A stretch of DNA of 64,000 bases from a virus, in the IMG/VR virus record IMGVR_UViG_3300029787_000001, positions 1-64,000 of that record; one strand, given 5' to 3'. Within the stretch, counting starts at the first letter, position 1, and each line of letters begins with the position of its first letter. Position numbers and translations under genes: made by a program. Shown piece by piece: positions 25,134-33,804 of this stretch. A model generated the notes under the pieces. The model saw only the letters and a program-made list of their open reading frames with translations. It did no database searches and was not told the origin of the DNA.

Positions 25134-25517
25134 ATGGGACAAAGAGTAAACATTCAGTATTCTGTCGATCTTGGTGATCTAGATGCAGAGGTCAACCGGC
25201 TTTTTGACAATGCAGTCAAACAATTGGCAACGCTTGCTCCCCCTTCTTTCGACTATGTTTCTATGGATCTTAGTGGAATTGAGAGGATTGATGGACTGCG
25301 ACAGAAGTTGGCAAAAATAGACATAGCTCTTGGAGATGTTCAGAACATTGTCGAGGGTTACGTTCACTATAAGACGGCACCACAACAAAAAGTTGAGCCC
25401 GAAGTGACTAATAACTCAGAAGAGTTGGAGATGGAACAACTAGAAGACAGGATAGCTAAGTTTAAGGAGTTGCTTGATGCGCAGTCCAATCAAGAATCTG
25501 AAGAAGCGAACGAATAG
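25134..25517 (+). CDS. Hypothetical protein with coiled-coil end
   Basis: 127 residues. A mixed N-terminus (I-Q-Y-S-V-D-L-G-D-L-D-A-E) leads into helices with hydrophobic heptads (L-R-Q-K-L-A-K-I-D-I-A-L) and a charged C-terminal helix. Overlaps the methylase-like gene by 41 bases. Confidence 0.6.
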   Translation: MGQRVNIQYSVDLGDLDAEVNRLFDNAVKQLATLAPPSFDYVSMDLSGIERIDGLRQKLAKIDIALGDVQNIVEGYVHYKTAPQQKVEPEVTNNSEELEMEQLEDRIAKFKELLDAQSNQESEEANE

Positions 25518-26235
25518 CCTTTCGATAATCAAAGAATTGATGCCAAAAGGCTCAATTATAGAGAGCCATCTGTTCTATGATGGCTCTCTTGAGTTGAATC
25601 TTGCTGAAGATGACAGGTTTGTGGTGGCGAATGCTTCAAAGTATGTTGTCTATGAGTTTTGGGCTTGTGCAATGGAAAACCCAAAGAGAATAGCCGACAT
25701 GGCAAGCCACCTGTTCCCCTCTTTAAACGAACAAACTTTCGACATTCTACAGAAAGATTGGGCTCGTTACAAAGATCCCTATGTTCGATCCGCCTTCTTC
25801 TTCCTTCTCAATAGGTGCAGTGCTCTTGGGATGATTACCCACGGAGAGTTTGACACCAAGAACTATAACCCTTTCGCAACTAACGATTTGCGTCAGTTTG
25901 CTCCAAAAAACTTCCACCTGATTGGGAGTCCAAATAAAAAAATGGAGGAAACCATAGGCGTTGTAGAGGAAGCAACGCACATCTTTATCCACGCTGGCAA
26001 GTTCTCGTTCAACCTATTCGAGCACGGCACAACAGAGTCGTTAGAAGAAACAAAATTTAATCATAATAAACTTCTCGAATCTCTATCTATAAGCGATAAG
26101 AAAGCCGCAGTGGTTTACGATTTTCACCCGAGACTCAAGACTTATAAAAATAAATTTAATTTGACTTTTTTGGATGAATCGGGTAAGATAACAACTGAAC
26201 AAAATGCAAAGGAAATAGTCTTACACAATGCTTAA
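25477..26235 (+). CDS. Degenerate D12-methylase paralogue, catalytic motifs lost
   Basis: 252 residues from ATG 25477. It aligns end to end by eye with the methylase at 22272: M-R-S-P-I-K-N for M-K-S-P-L-R-Y, L-F-Y-D-G-S-L-E-L-N-L-A-E-D for F-M-G-G-G-S-L-E-L-R-L-A-E-D, and A-F-F-F-L-L-N-R-C-S for A-Y-F-A-I-N-R-S-S. The SAM loop glycines are gone, and the D-P-P-Y position reads H-I-F-I-H-A. The gene is intact, so it may act as a non-catalytic DNA-binding or decoy protein rather than be a pseudogene. Confidence 0.75.
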   Translation: MRSPIKNLKKRTNSLSIIKELMPKGSIIESHLFYDGSLELNLAEDDRFVVANASKYVVYEFWACAMENPKRIADMASHLFPSLNEQTFDILQKDWARYKDPYVRSAFFFLLNRCSALGMITHGEFDTKNYNPFATNDLRQFAPKNFHLIGSPNKKMEETIGVVEEATHIFIHAGKFSFNLFEHGTTESLEETKFNHNKLLESLSISDKKAAVVYDFHPRLKTYKNKFNLTFLDESGKITTEQNAKEIVLHNA

Positions 26236-26575
26236 CAAGCTCCTATTCGCTACCATCCTTTTTGTCATTGGTCAGACCATAACTTGGTTTTCGTCTTATG
26301 GGCAGTTCGTGTGGGTCTGGGCAAAGCAAAATCCCCTGATGATTGCCCTCATAACGGCAATCCCGGCACAATTGTGTTTCATTTACGGCGTTAAGTACGC
26401 TTACAGCTTTTTTGAGAATGGGTGGGGACCAAGGTTCTACATCTTTTCTCTATCATTTGTTGTAATGCCAGTTCTTTTTTGGCATTTTATGGGTGAACAG
26501 TTCTTCACAACAAAAAACATCTTATCGGTTGCTCTTGCAACTGCTATTGTCTACATCCAAATGAGGTTCAAATGA
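26228..26575 (+). CDS. Four-helix inner-membrane protein
   Basis: 115 residues, about four hydrophobic segments (L-L-F-A-T-I-L-F-V-I-G-Q, M-I-A-L-I-T-A-I-P-A-Q-L, F-Y-I-F-S-L-S-F-V-V-M-P, I-L-S-V-A-L-A-T-A-I-V-Y-I) with short polar loops. It overlaps both neighbours. Function unknown; small phage membrane proteins may affect lysis or exclusion. Confidence 0.7.
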   Translation: MLNKLLFATILFVIGQTITWFSSYGQFVWVWAKQNPLMIALITAIPAQLCFIYGVKYAYSFFENGWGPRFYIFSLSFVVMPVLFWHFMGEQFFTTKNILSVALATAIVYIQMRFK

Positions 26576-26904
26576 GAAAAGTCGAAAAGAATTGGGGCTA
26601 CGAGATAATCTGGGCTGAAACTAAAGATTATGTCGGTAAGCTACTTCACATCAACGCTGGTCACAGGCTGTCCCTTCAGTACCATGAGGTAAAAGAAGAG
26701 ACGGTTTATGTTGTTTCTGGCACGCTTTACATTTATGATGGCGAAGGCAACATCACCAAACTAAACCCCGGCGAGAGCTTCCATGTAACCCCGCTTCAGG
26801 TCCATCGCTTTGGTGCGAATGAAAGTGCTGTTGAGATTATGGAAGTAAGCACTCCGCATCTTGATGACGTAGTTAGACTAGAAGACGACTATGGCAGGAA
26901 ATAG
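26572..26904 (+). CDS. Cupin protein, mannose-6-phosphate isomerase type II-like
   Basis: 110 residues, a single cupin barrel. W-G-Y-E-I-I-W-A then H-I-N-A-G-H-R-L-S-L-Q-Y-H and E-E-T-V-Y-V-V-S-G give the first metal motif; L-N-P-G-E-S-F-H-V-T-P-L-Q-V-H-R the second. The W-G-x-E start is typical for the isomerase domain of GDP-mannose enzymes. It may change a sugar nucleotide for glycosylation. Confidence 0.82.
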   Translation: MRKVEKNWGYEIIWAETKDYVGKLLHINAGHRLSLQYHEVKEETVYVVSGTLYIYDGEGNITKLNPGESFHVTPLQVHRFGANESAVEIMEVSTPHLDDVVRLEDDYGRK

Positions 26905-26915
26905 AAAAAACAAAA

Positions 26916-26924
26916 CTATTTATA
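26916..26924 (+). promoter_or_regulatory. CTATTTATA motif before the large tagged protein
   Basis: CTATTTATA is identical to the copy at 1473, 18 bases before ATG 26943, followed by TAGGAG. Both genes encode proteins with the putative packaging tag. Confidence 0.35.
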
Positions 26925-26942
26925 GCGTAATAGGAGAATAGA

Positions 26943-29891
26943 ATGTCTTTTGCGACTGATAAATGGTTTAAGCACCTACACGAAGAGTTACTAACAGAGG
27001 GTCTTGGAGACATCGGGTTATCCGAGTTGATGATAAACTTGATACGTGCGGCAATGCCTGATGCTTCCGAGAAAGGCAGGGTATGGGTTGGCAACGCTTG
27101 GAAGTCAGAAGACCCCGTAATGCTTAGGAGAAGCGGACCGCAGTTTTGGGTAGACGCTATGGAAATGTTGGAGAAAATCTCTAAGTCCGATGCCTTTGCA
27201 CAGTCAAGGTATGATGACGACCGAAACCCAGACGAAATCCCACCAAATGAGGCTGATAAAAATAACATCTTGGACAACGCCATAGAGACTTACAGACGCA
27301 GGGGCATGAGCAATTGGTCTAAAGCCCGCCGTAAGTTTATAAAGAAGGCAAGTCAAGCAAATATTCCAGATGAAGTGGTGATCAAAGCTGTCGCAGCACT
27401 TGATGATCTTGAGAGAGGCACTTGGGAAGACTTCAGTAACAGAAAAATAAGTAATGTCATCACGACTCTCAACCAAAACCCTAACAATTACGACATGATT
27501 AAGTCAATCCCGCCCGATGACTGGGATGAAGCTGAGATGGATTGTTATCAATTTCAGCAAGAACAAGAAGACCCGGATCAAATTATGCACACATTTGACG
27601 ATGGGTCTTATTGGTATGATCTTCAGTCTAGTAACTGCTCGGTCGAAGGGGACAGAATGGGGCATTGCGGCTCAGACCAACGAGGTACACTATACTCTCT
27701 ACGCAAGAAAGATGAGAATAAAAAGTTCTCAAGTTCCTATGTTACGATTGCTTATAACTCCTACGACAAGACCATTTACCAAATTAAAGGAAGAGCCAAC
27801 GAGGCTCCTCCCGAATCCGTTTGGGGACACATTGCTTGGTTTATCGACAAGACGGAGACCGTGAGGGTCGAAGAAAGAGGTGAATACTCTAACGACCAAG
27901 GAGGCTTCGATAGGATGACCGCTGGACTGATAGAGCGCACACGCGGAGTAGAGTTCCCAAACAGCCCTGAAGAAAGAGCCAAAGAATTACTCGAAGAGTG
28001 CGAAAACGTCCGAGAAAGATATTACAACACTGACAGACTAGAGGGCGTCAACTTGAACGGAGTTTGGGTCGATGACGACGACGGCGAAGAATACATGTTC
28101 TGGTACGACCAAGTTCGTGAGATTATAGTCCCGTTCATAGACATTGAGATGACGGAGGTGCTGGCTGCCAAGATCAACAAAAACGAAGGGGGCATCAAAG
28201 AGGCAATCATAGACATTATCAACGAAGAAGACCGGAACGACATCTTCGATCAACGGCAGTGGGAAGTAGAAATTGTTTCTGCGGTCGGTGCCGAGCCTTG
28301 GCTTGATGGGTTGGAAGATGCTCAGCGCCCCGATGAAGCAAGCTACTATTATGCCTTTTATGATCTTAGTGGAATTCAGGACTACTTTATGTATAGCAAC
28401 GGGAACAACATGGAGCCCGCTGGCTACGAAGAATTTTTAGACATAGCTTCAGAATTTGTCCAAGATATTTACGACGCGCAGGACGACATCCAAAGTCTCT
28501 TGATAGAAAGAAAGCTACTGAACCGATCGGGCGTAATGGACTACGCTGACAAAGTTAAACAAGAATTCAACAACTTCCGAGTCGTAGAGGGTGTTCGGAG
28601 CAATGAAATTGATGTTGTGTCTTCGGGTGTTCTGTTTAACACCACATTAGACGAGATGGACACCATTCTCTTCGCACTCAACTTCGCAGATCACCCTACA
28701 ATAAGAGGGGGCTTGAAACTCAATCGCTACGCATCAACTCCTGTTTTCAGGAAAGAGATAATAAAAGAGTTAGCCAAATCAGAAAAGGCTGCCGCAGATT
28801 TTGCCAAAAAGCAAATGAAGCTGAACTATGGTCCAGAATACGAGAAAAAGATCGACAGCATATGGGACACAGCAAGACTTTCAGAATTCTTTGAGTCTAA
28901 TTTGTTTGCTGGCATCAGAATTATTCGCAGCAAAACTGCTGATAACCCACGCCCCGCTCAAAAATTAGACTCTACCGTAAACCGATTTGACTACAAGTTC
29001 TCACTGAAGATCACAGGCGGCACATTGCCAGCCTTTGGTCCCTTTATGGAATATTATGACAACAATTTTGAGTTAATCACAAATGCCTTTTCAAAAGTAG
29101 TCAAGACAATGATTGCCGATAGGCTGAAAGACTTCAAAGCTAAGACAGGCAGCGACACAAACTTGCCTCTACAAGAGGCGCGCCCCAATCCAATTGATGT
29201 GCGAGTCTACGAAATTGATTTTGTTATGTCTTACCCCCTCGGTCAGGGCTTTGAAATCACCGACATCCACAACATCATTCGTGCGATTCCAGATGTGACA
29301 ACCGTTCGTTCAGTTGGCAACGCCAAGAAGTCCCAAGGCAACAGAACTATCACCTTACAGAAACTAAAGTTTGCTTTACGAGGACAGAAAAACAGAATGG
29401 AGTGGGTCAGGCAGATTTTGCTCCCACAGATCCACAAGATTAACAGCAGCATTCGCATCCACAAAGTTGATCGTGCTGATTTGGTTACTTCAAGCAAAGC
29501 TAGACTTGAGGAAACTTACTACAATTCAACCATGCGACAGTCGCCCGGCAGAACAACTCCCGTCCCTTCTATTCAAAGCTTGATTGATGATTGGGTAGAG
29601 GGCGGTGTCATGTACGATCAGCCAGTAAACCAAAACCTAACTCGCTACAGCGTGATGATGCCAGTGAAAGATCTGGAGCACCTTTGCGGTCGCGAAGCTC
29701 GCAAACATGGAAATCATTTTGATGCTGGTTACGAAAACTTTATTCAGAATGGTCCACGCGACCCTATTTACTTAGCGATTGGCAAAAATGGGAGAGCGAA
29801 GATTACTGGAAATGAAGACGATTTGCGTTATGCAATCAAAGCAGGAGTAGAAGAGGTCCCAGTGTTTATCTCTTATCAGCGCCAAGTTTAG
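26943..29891 (+). CDS. 982-residue N-terminally tagged protein with PcfJ-like region
   Basis: The start D-K-W-F-K-H-L-H-E-E-L-L-T-E-G has the W...L-x-E|G tag form. Residues about 225-300 read S-N-C-S-V-E-G-D-R-M-G-H-C-G, G-T-L-Y-S-L-R, Y-Q-I-K-G-R-A-N-E-A-P and V-W-G-H-I, resembling the C-terminal block of PcfJ-like phage and plasmid proteins (M-G-H-C-V, I-x-S-L-R, I-x-G-x-x-N). The rest is acidic and mixed alpha/beta, with an acidic segment near 370 and a strand-rich C-terminus. At this size with a tag, an internal head protein injected with DNA is a reasonable hypothesis. No catalytic motif is secure. Confidence 0.7.
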   Translation: MSFATDKWFKHLHEELLTEGLGDIGLSELMINLIRAAMPDASEKGRVWVGNAWKSEDPVMLRRSGPQFWVDAMEMLEKISKSDAFAQSRYDDDRNPDEIPPNEADKNNILDNAIETYRRRGMSNWSKARRKFIKKASQANIPDEVVIKAVAALDDLERGTWEDFSNRKISNVITTLNQNPNNYDMIKSIPPDDWDEAEMDCYQFQQEQEDPDQIMHTFDDGSYWYDLQSSNCSVEGDRMGHCGSDQRGTLYSLRKKDENKKFSSSYVTIAYNSYDKTIYQIKGRANEAPPESVWGHIAWFIDKTETVRVEERGEYSNDQGGFDRMTAGLIERTRGVEFPNSPEERAKELLEECENVRERYYNTDRLEGVNLNGVWVDDDDGEEYMFWYDQVREIIVPFIDIEMTEVLAAKINKNEGGIKEAIIDIINEEDRNDIFDQRQWEVEIVSAVGAEPWLDGLEDAQRPDEASYYYAFYDLSGIQDYFMYSNGNNMEPAGYEEFLDIASEFVQDIYDAQDDIQSLLIERKLLNRSGVMDYADKVKQEFNNFRVVEGVRSNEIDVVSSGVLFNTTLDEMDTILFALNFADHPTIRGGLKLNRYASTPVFRKEIIKELAKSEKAAADFAKKQMKLNYGPEYEKKIDSIWDTARLSEFFESNLFAGIRIIRSKTADNPRPAQKLDSTVNRFDYKFSLKITGGTLPAFGPFMEYYDNNFELITNAFSKVVKTMIADRLKDFKAKTGSDTNLPLQEARPNPIDVRVYEIDFVMSYPLGQGFEITDIHNIIRAIPDVTTVRSVGNAKKSQGNRTITLQKLKFALRGQKNRMEWVRQILLPQIHKINSSIRIHKVDRADLVTSSKARLEETYYNSTMRQSPGRTTPVPSIQSLIDDWVEGGVMYDQPVNQNLTRYSVMMPVKDLEHLCGREARKHGNHFDAGYENFIQNGPRDPIYLAIGKNGRAKITGNEDDLRYAIKAGVEEVPVFISYQRQV

Positions 29892-29899
29892 GAGAACAA

Positions 29900-30634
29900 A
29901 TGAAGAAATCAATCCGTAGCATAGGGTCTATATTATTTGGAGTCATCTTCGGGTTGTTTCTTGTGACGTTGCTGACATTGCATCCACAGCCTGAGAACCC
30001 TCATAGTTATGAGACGACTTCTAAACACTACGACATAAGCCAGAAGCAGGCAATCAAGAGATCTGTGAATTCAGCAGTTCGTGTAATCTCAATGAATCTC
30101 AAGAGTGGCAATGTGTCCTCCCTAAGCGGCACCTACTTTGCTTTCGAGGGTAAGTTTTATGTTTTAACTTCTGCCCACGGGATTATTAGCGAATGCGATA
30201 GTTTAGTAATCTTTCACATACAAGAGCACAAAAGTTGCATAAAACTTGTTAAAATTGATCGTAATTCTGACTATGCCATCTTTGAGGTTGAAGAGATGCC
30301 ATCGAGAACAGCAATTAAGATCCCCAAGGCTCTTGGAACTTGGAAAAAGAGTTACAACCTACTTGACAAGACATACTACACAGGTTATCCTAATAGCATA
30401 GGACCCACCACTTGGACCGGAAACATCTCTGGCTTTACTGGAGACTACTTAGTGGTGCAGACTTACGCTTGGTCCGGGGCATCCGGCTCAGGTGTATTTG
30501 ACGAAAGAGGAGAACTAATCGGAATTATCATGGCACTTGATGTGGGGGCAAATGAGTATGGTTACCAAGTATTGAACAACTTTGTGATTGTAGTTCCTAT
30601 CTGGCAAATTGATTTCGGTTCCCTATTGGAGTAA
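29900..30634 (+). CDS. Exported trypsin-like serine protease, membrane-anchored
   Basis: 244 residues. An N-terminal hydrophobic segment (I-L-F-G-V-I-F-G-L-F-L-V-T-L-L) anchors or exports it. The triad is visible: L-T-S-A-H-G-I (His), N-S-D-Y-A-I-F (Asp) and S-G-A-S-G-S-G-V-F (Ser). V-P-I-W-Q-I ends the barrel. No PDZ domain. A paralogue is at 57373. It may cut envelope proteins or act in exclusion of other phages. Confidence 0.85.
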   Translation: MKKSIRSIGSILFGVIFGLFLVTLLTLHPQPENPHSYETTSKHYDISQKQAIKRSVNSAVRVISMNLKSGNVSSLSGTYFAFEGKFYVLTSAHGIISECDSLVIFHIQEHKSCIKLVKIDRNSDYAIFEVEEMPSRTAIKIPKALGTWKKSYNLLDKTYYTGYPNSIGPTTWTGNISGFTGDYLVVQTYAWSGASGSGVFDERGELIGIIMALDVGANEYGYQVLNNFVIVVPIWQIDFGSLLE

Positions 30635-30639
30635 AAAAA

Positions 30640-30873
30640 ATGTCAGATAAAGATGATAAAAATAGCCCCTATGAACAGGTGGCATGCAAACTAGATACTA
30701 TTGACTTTTGCTTGCACAAAGCGCAGCAAGAGATAGCCGAACTAGTTAAAAGAATGAGAGAGGACCCTGAGATTTGTCCTGACGAAGAAGAATCCGATCA
30801 GGCACTCCAAGATGCACTCGACAGTTATTTCGTCAACGACTTACTAAAGCAAAAACCCGTAGGAGAAGCTTAA
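30640..30873 (+). CDS. Small acidic helical protein
   Basis: 77 residues, rich in Asp and Glu, with I-D-F-C-L-H-K-A-Q-Q-E-I-A-E-L and D-Q-A-L-Q-D-A-L-D-S-Y as helices. ATG 30640 follows the protease stop by 5 bases with poor ribosome-binding sequence. Function unknown. Confidence 0.6.
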   Translation: MSDKDDKNSPYEQVACKLDTIDFCLHKAQQEIAELVKRMREDPEICPDEEESDQALQDALDSYFVNDLLKQKPVGEA

Positions 30874-31235
30874 TGTCAGAAGCCATAGCGGCTGTCAGCA
30901 CCGAGGTAGAAGACCTCAAGCCTAAGAAGCTGACCAACAAAGCCCCGCAGGGCATGACTACCTTTACTGTGTGTCGTCAAAGCGACGAGACAGGGATTTC
31001 TGGTGAAGGCGTTGTTATTGAAGGCTGCCTGTTCGCGACAGGACACACGGTGATACACTGGCTTACGCCAGCACCCCGTGGCTCAATCGCTTTCTTTGAT
31101 AATTTTGATGACTTTATCAAGATTCATGTTAGTTCTCACCCCACAAATGGGACAATTATCACCTATGATGATGGGCGACAGACTATTTACACTGCTACAG
31201 GAGAGGTAAAAAAGAATGAGCCAGAAGAAAGTTGA
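30873..31235 (+). CDS. Hypothetical beta-rich protein
   Basis: 120 residues. The centre G-V-V-I-E-G-C-L-F-A-T-G-H-T-V-I-H-W-L alternates like a beta sandwich; I-I-T-Y-D-D-G-R-Q-T-I-Y ends it. TAATG overlap upstream and 20-base overlap downstream. Family not recognised. Confidence 0.65.
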   Translation: MSEAIAAVSTEVEDLKPKKLTNKAPQGMTTFTVCRQSDETGISGEGVVIEGCLFATGHTVIHWLTPAPRGSIAFFDNFDDFIKIHVSSHPTNGTIITYDDGRQTIYTATGEVKKNEPEES

Positions 31236-32139
31236 TCAACGCAAGAGCCCAGAGCCATCACAAATAACTGGTAACGCTGCACAAAGAGCTTATAGAGATC
31301 AACGCCGTGCTAACGGTAAAATGTATACCCAAGCAGGCGGACTTAAAAACAAAGCAAGCGGCAGCCCATACAGCACTAATGTCAAGCCTTTTGGCACTGA
31401 CAAGTATCGATTTGAAGAGGTTTTAGAAGTAGATCCCGAGGGCTTTCAAATTAATGACCAATTGGAGCCTCGCATCTGGAAAGATGAGAAGCTTCGCCCA
31501 TTCATTAAAAAGAAGCTAATGGAAATCGTAAATGACTTCATCGATGGGCTTCCCTTTCCCGCAACCGTTCAAGATGTTCGTTTCACCGGTTCTCTTGCCA
31601 ACTATAACTGGTCTAAATACTCTGACATCGATCTACACATCGTGATAGACTTTACAGAGTTGGACGACAACAAAGAGTTGGTTAAAGAAATGTTTGATGC
31701 AAAACGTCTGCGCTGGAATGAACACCATGACATAACCATCAAAGGCTATGAAGTTGAGTTGTATGTTGAAGACGAAGGTGAGGAGCACTCTTCCTCCGGC
31801 ATTTACTCTGTCATGGAAGATGAATGGGTGAATCATCCTGAACGCATAGACCGCACCGTCGATCTCGACACGGCAAAAAAGAAGGCATCCGACATAGAAC
31901 AGCAGATAGCCTCTATTGACGCCATGTTTGACCGTGGTCAGTTTGAAAAAGTAATCAAGCATGTTGACCGCTTGAAGAAAAAGATTCGCTCTATGAGGCA
32001 AGCAGGGCTTGACACGGAGGCTATGGAATTCAGCCCCGAGAACATTGCATTCAAACTCTTGCGCCGTAACGATCTCCTTGATACACTAACCAAGCTCAAG
32101 TACAAGGCTTACGACCAATCTATGACTTTGGATGATTGA
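31216..32139 (+). CDS. Nucleotidyltransferase-fold protein
   Basis: 307 residues. F-T-G-S-L-A-N-Y-N-W-S-K-Y-S-D-I-D-L-H-I-V near residues 117-137 has the G-S...D-x-D signature of the polymerase-beta superfamily, with a third acidic residue in E-V-E-L-Y-V about 45 residues on. The basic N-terminus and the helical C-terminus (Q-Q-I-A-S-I-D-A-M-F) surround it. Similar genes occur in many large phages; substrate (tRNA, protein or nucleotide) unknown. Confidence 0.78.
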   Translation: MSQKKVDQRKSPEPSQITGNAAQRAYRDQRRANGKMYTQAGGLKNKASGSPYSTNVKPFGTDKYRFEEVLEVDPEGFQINDQLEPRIWKDEKLRPFIKKKLMEIVNDFIDGLPFPATVQDVRFTGSLANYNWSKYSDIDLHIVIDFTELDDNKELVKEMFDAKRLRWNEHHDITIKGYEVELYVEDEGEEHSSSGIYSVMEDEWVNHPERIDRTVDLDTAKKKASDIEQQIASIDAMFDRGQFEKVIKHVDRLKKKIRSMRQAGLDTEAMEFSPENIAFKLLRRNDLLDTLTKLKYKAYDQSMTLDD

Positions 32140-32369
32140 TGGAATTCTACGAAATCACTGAGGATGTCTTTCCTCACCCCGGAGAGTACATCCTTTATGT
32201 TCCAGCACAATCGATTGTGTTGTGTGGTGCCTACACTGGCGACCGGATTAAAGCCTTGCACAACGGACGTGTTCTTGAGGATAAAGTTGAGAACTTCAAG
32301 AAGATAAAGGTTGGCACGAAAGAAAGGAAGCAGAAGTTTGTGTCAAGGTGCAAAGCGTGTGGTAAATGA
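32139..32369 (+). CDS. Hypothetical protein with C-terminal Cys pair
   Basis: 76 residues from ATG 32139 (TGATG overlap). H-P-G-E-Y-I-L-Y-V, I-V-L-C-G-A-Y and a basic K-E-R-K-Q-K-F-V-S-R-C-K-A-C end. The C-x-x-C pair alone is not enough for a zinc site call. Confidence 0.6.
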   Translation: MEFYEITEDVFPHPGEYILYVPAQSIVLCGAYTGDRIKALHNGRVLEDKVENFKKIKVGTKERKQKFVSRCKACGK

Positions 32370-32629
32370 CCAAAATCTACACCTATTGCCTTTTCGATGG
32401 CGATGACACATTCCATGGCGTTTACTCATCACTCGCCGCAGTTTATCGTGATGCGATTAAGATTGCCAACCAGGGGCAAAGCCGCGTGGTGCTTCAGACA
32501 GAAAACGGATGGGTCGATCCTGACTTGACAACGCTCCGCAACGTGTTATATTCAAAGTGCGATGTGGTGGTGCTCCTACAAGGGGGACGCCATAAAGCAA
32601 AAATACTCAAAACAAGACTAAAGGAGTGA
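32366..32629 (+). CDS. Hypothetical protein
   Basis: 87 residues. Y-T-Y-C-L-F-D-G-D-D-T-F-H-G-V-Y begins a strand-turn-strand, followed by a helix S-L-A-A-V-Y-R-D-A-I-K and a strand V-V-L-L-Q-G-G. Overlaps its upstream gene by ATGA. Not recognised. Confidence 0.6.
   Translation: MTKIYTYCLFDGDDTFHGVYSSLAAVYRDAIKIANQGQSRVVLQTENGWVDPDLTTLRNVLYSKCDVVVLLQGGRHKAKILKTRLKE
32525..32552 (+). promoter_or_regulatory. Possible internal promoter
   Basis: TTGACA, 16 bases, TATATT inside the preceding gene, 80 bases before the next one. Confidence 0.4.
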
Positions 32630-32631
32630 CT

Positions 32632-32784
32632 ATGACCGACAATGACCACAATGCTTTCCTCTCTATGCACAATGATACAGATTGTGAAAATCCGTTTGAA
32701 GAAAACTTCTCATGGGATCCAGACGATTGGGAAGACTGGAACGATTGGCAAGAAGAAACAAACTCTCGTTACTGGTGGGTCTGA
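32632..32784 (+). CDS. Small acidic Trp-rich protein
   Basis: 50 residues from ATG 32632 after AAGGAGTGACT. The C-terminal half repeats W-D-P-D-D-W-E-D-W-N-D-W, very acidic and Trp-rich, with no hydrophobic core. It overlaps the glutaredoxin start by TGATG. Function unknown. Confidence 0.6.
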   Translation: MTDNDHNAFLSMHNDTDCENPFEENFSWDPDDWEDWNDWQEETNSRYWWV

Positions 32785-33032
32785 TGTATGAGATCTATGG
32801 CGTAACAGATTGCCCTCATTGCCTACGCGCACAAGCGTTATGTATGGAAAAGGACGTTGACTACGCTTGGGTGATGATGGATTGGTCCAAGGACTATCGC
32901 GAAAAGGTAAAGAAAGAGTTTGGCTGGGAAACCTACCCAATTATTGTCAAGATTGATTTCGACTCTTTAGAGGAAAAGTTGATCGGAGGTTTCAACGAAC
33001 TCATGCGCGAACTGCTTTCAGCCAAAGAGTAG
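32784..33032 (+). CDS. Glutaredoxin-like protein
   Basis: 82 residues from ATG 32784. Y-G-V-T-D-C-P-H-C-L-R-A gives the C-x-x-C site, Y-P-I-I-V the cis-Pro strand, and I-G-G-F-N-E-L the G-G turn. Standard glutaredoxin length. A dithiol reductant for a ribonucleotide reductase or other phage enzyme. Confidence 0.85.
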   Translation: MYEIYGVTDCPHCLRAQALCMEKDVDYAWVMMDWSKDYREKVKKEFGWETYPIIVKIDFDSLEEKLIGGFNELMRELLSAKE

Positions 33033-33044
33033 CATAGTTACTAT

Positions 33045-33284
33045 GTGGAAGAACTATCACCCGGCGACCTCGTAAGATGGATCATAGATTATAAAGTCTT
33101 TGAGGCACAAGAGAATGGTGAAGTGTTCCCCATAGATGCTGTTTGGGCATACGGAATCATCATTGAGGTTTCCTATGAAGACCCAATGTCAGTCGTGTTG
33201 GTGAGACTGGACACAAAAACACATCAAATTTTACACATGATACACGACGGCTTCGTTGTCGTCAGCAAAGCCACCGGAGGATAA
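33045..33284 (+). CDS. VGD-related small protein
   Basis: 79 residues from GTG 33045: L-S-P-G-D-L-V-R-W, then A-Y-G-I-I-I-E-V, V-V-L-V-R-L and F-V-V-V-S-K. Six N-terminal residues precede the core. A longer loop between the first two strands sets it apart. Confidence 0.62.
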   Translation: MEELSPGDLVRWIIDYKVFEAQENGEVFPIDAVWAYGIIIEVSYEDPMSVVLVRLDTKTHQILHMIHDGFVVVSKATGG

Positions 33285-33746
33285 ATGGCAAAAAGAATCA
33301 CAGAAGGCTCACTCGTCTGCACTAATCGCAATGTAGAGGGCTTAGGTTTGGTCTTGAAAAGAATAAGAGACATCAATCAGTACACCGAGTTTGATCTTTC
33401 AGAGTCTTTTGCTAAGCTTTTTGATGACGATCACCCAGAATATTTATTCAAAAGCATGGAAAGTTACATTCTTGTCAGCCTACGAGGCGACGCAATTGAA
33501 AGCATTAACGAACAAATTGTCAGGAACAAGCCGGATGTAGAACTTGACGCCCTTCAGGTCTTCTGGAATCACAACAGGGCTTATTCTGTCACCTACTCTC
33601 CAAGAAAGAGAGTAAAAAAAGCCAAGGTTGATTTTTGCCTTGTTCACTGGACAAAAGCACCATCAGACTACGGTAGTAGACCATCAAGCTGGTACCAAAG
33701 AAAGAAGGCAGTTTGGATGACAACGAGTTCTGTTAAGAACAAATAA
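33285..33746 (+). CDS. Hypothetical protein, possibly VGD-like N-terminus
   Basis: 153 residues. I-T-E-G-S-L-V-C-T and G-L-G-L-V-L-K-R echo the VGD start. The remainder has a basic middle (S-P-R-K-R-V-K-K-A-K) and a W/S-rich end. It starts one base after the preceding stop, and a promoter follows it. Confidence 0.55.
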   Translation: MAKRITEGSLVCTNRNVEGLGLVLKRIRDINQYTEFDLSESFAKLFDDDHPEYLFKSMESYILVSLRGDAIESINEQIVRNKPDVELDALQVFWNHNRAYSVTYSPRKRVKKAKVDFCLVHWTKAPSDYGSRPSSWYQRKKAVWMTTSSVKNK

Positions 33747-33756
33747 CGCCCAGCCC

Positions 33757-33785
33757 TTGACAGCAGGCGATCACCCGGATAGTCT
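33757..33785 (+). promoter_or_regulatory. Promoter of the deaminase unit
   Basis: TTGACA, 17 bases, TAGTCT, then ATCTATACAGGGAGAG. Confidence 0.72.
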
Positions 33786-33804
33786 ATCTATACAGGGAGA
33801 GACA

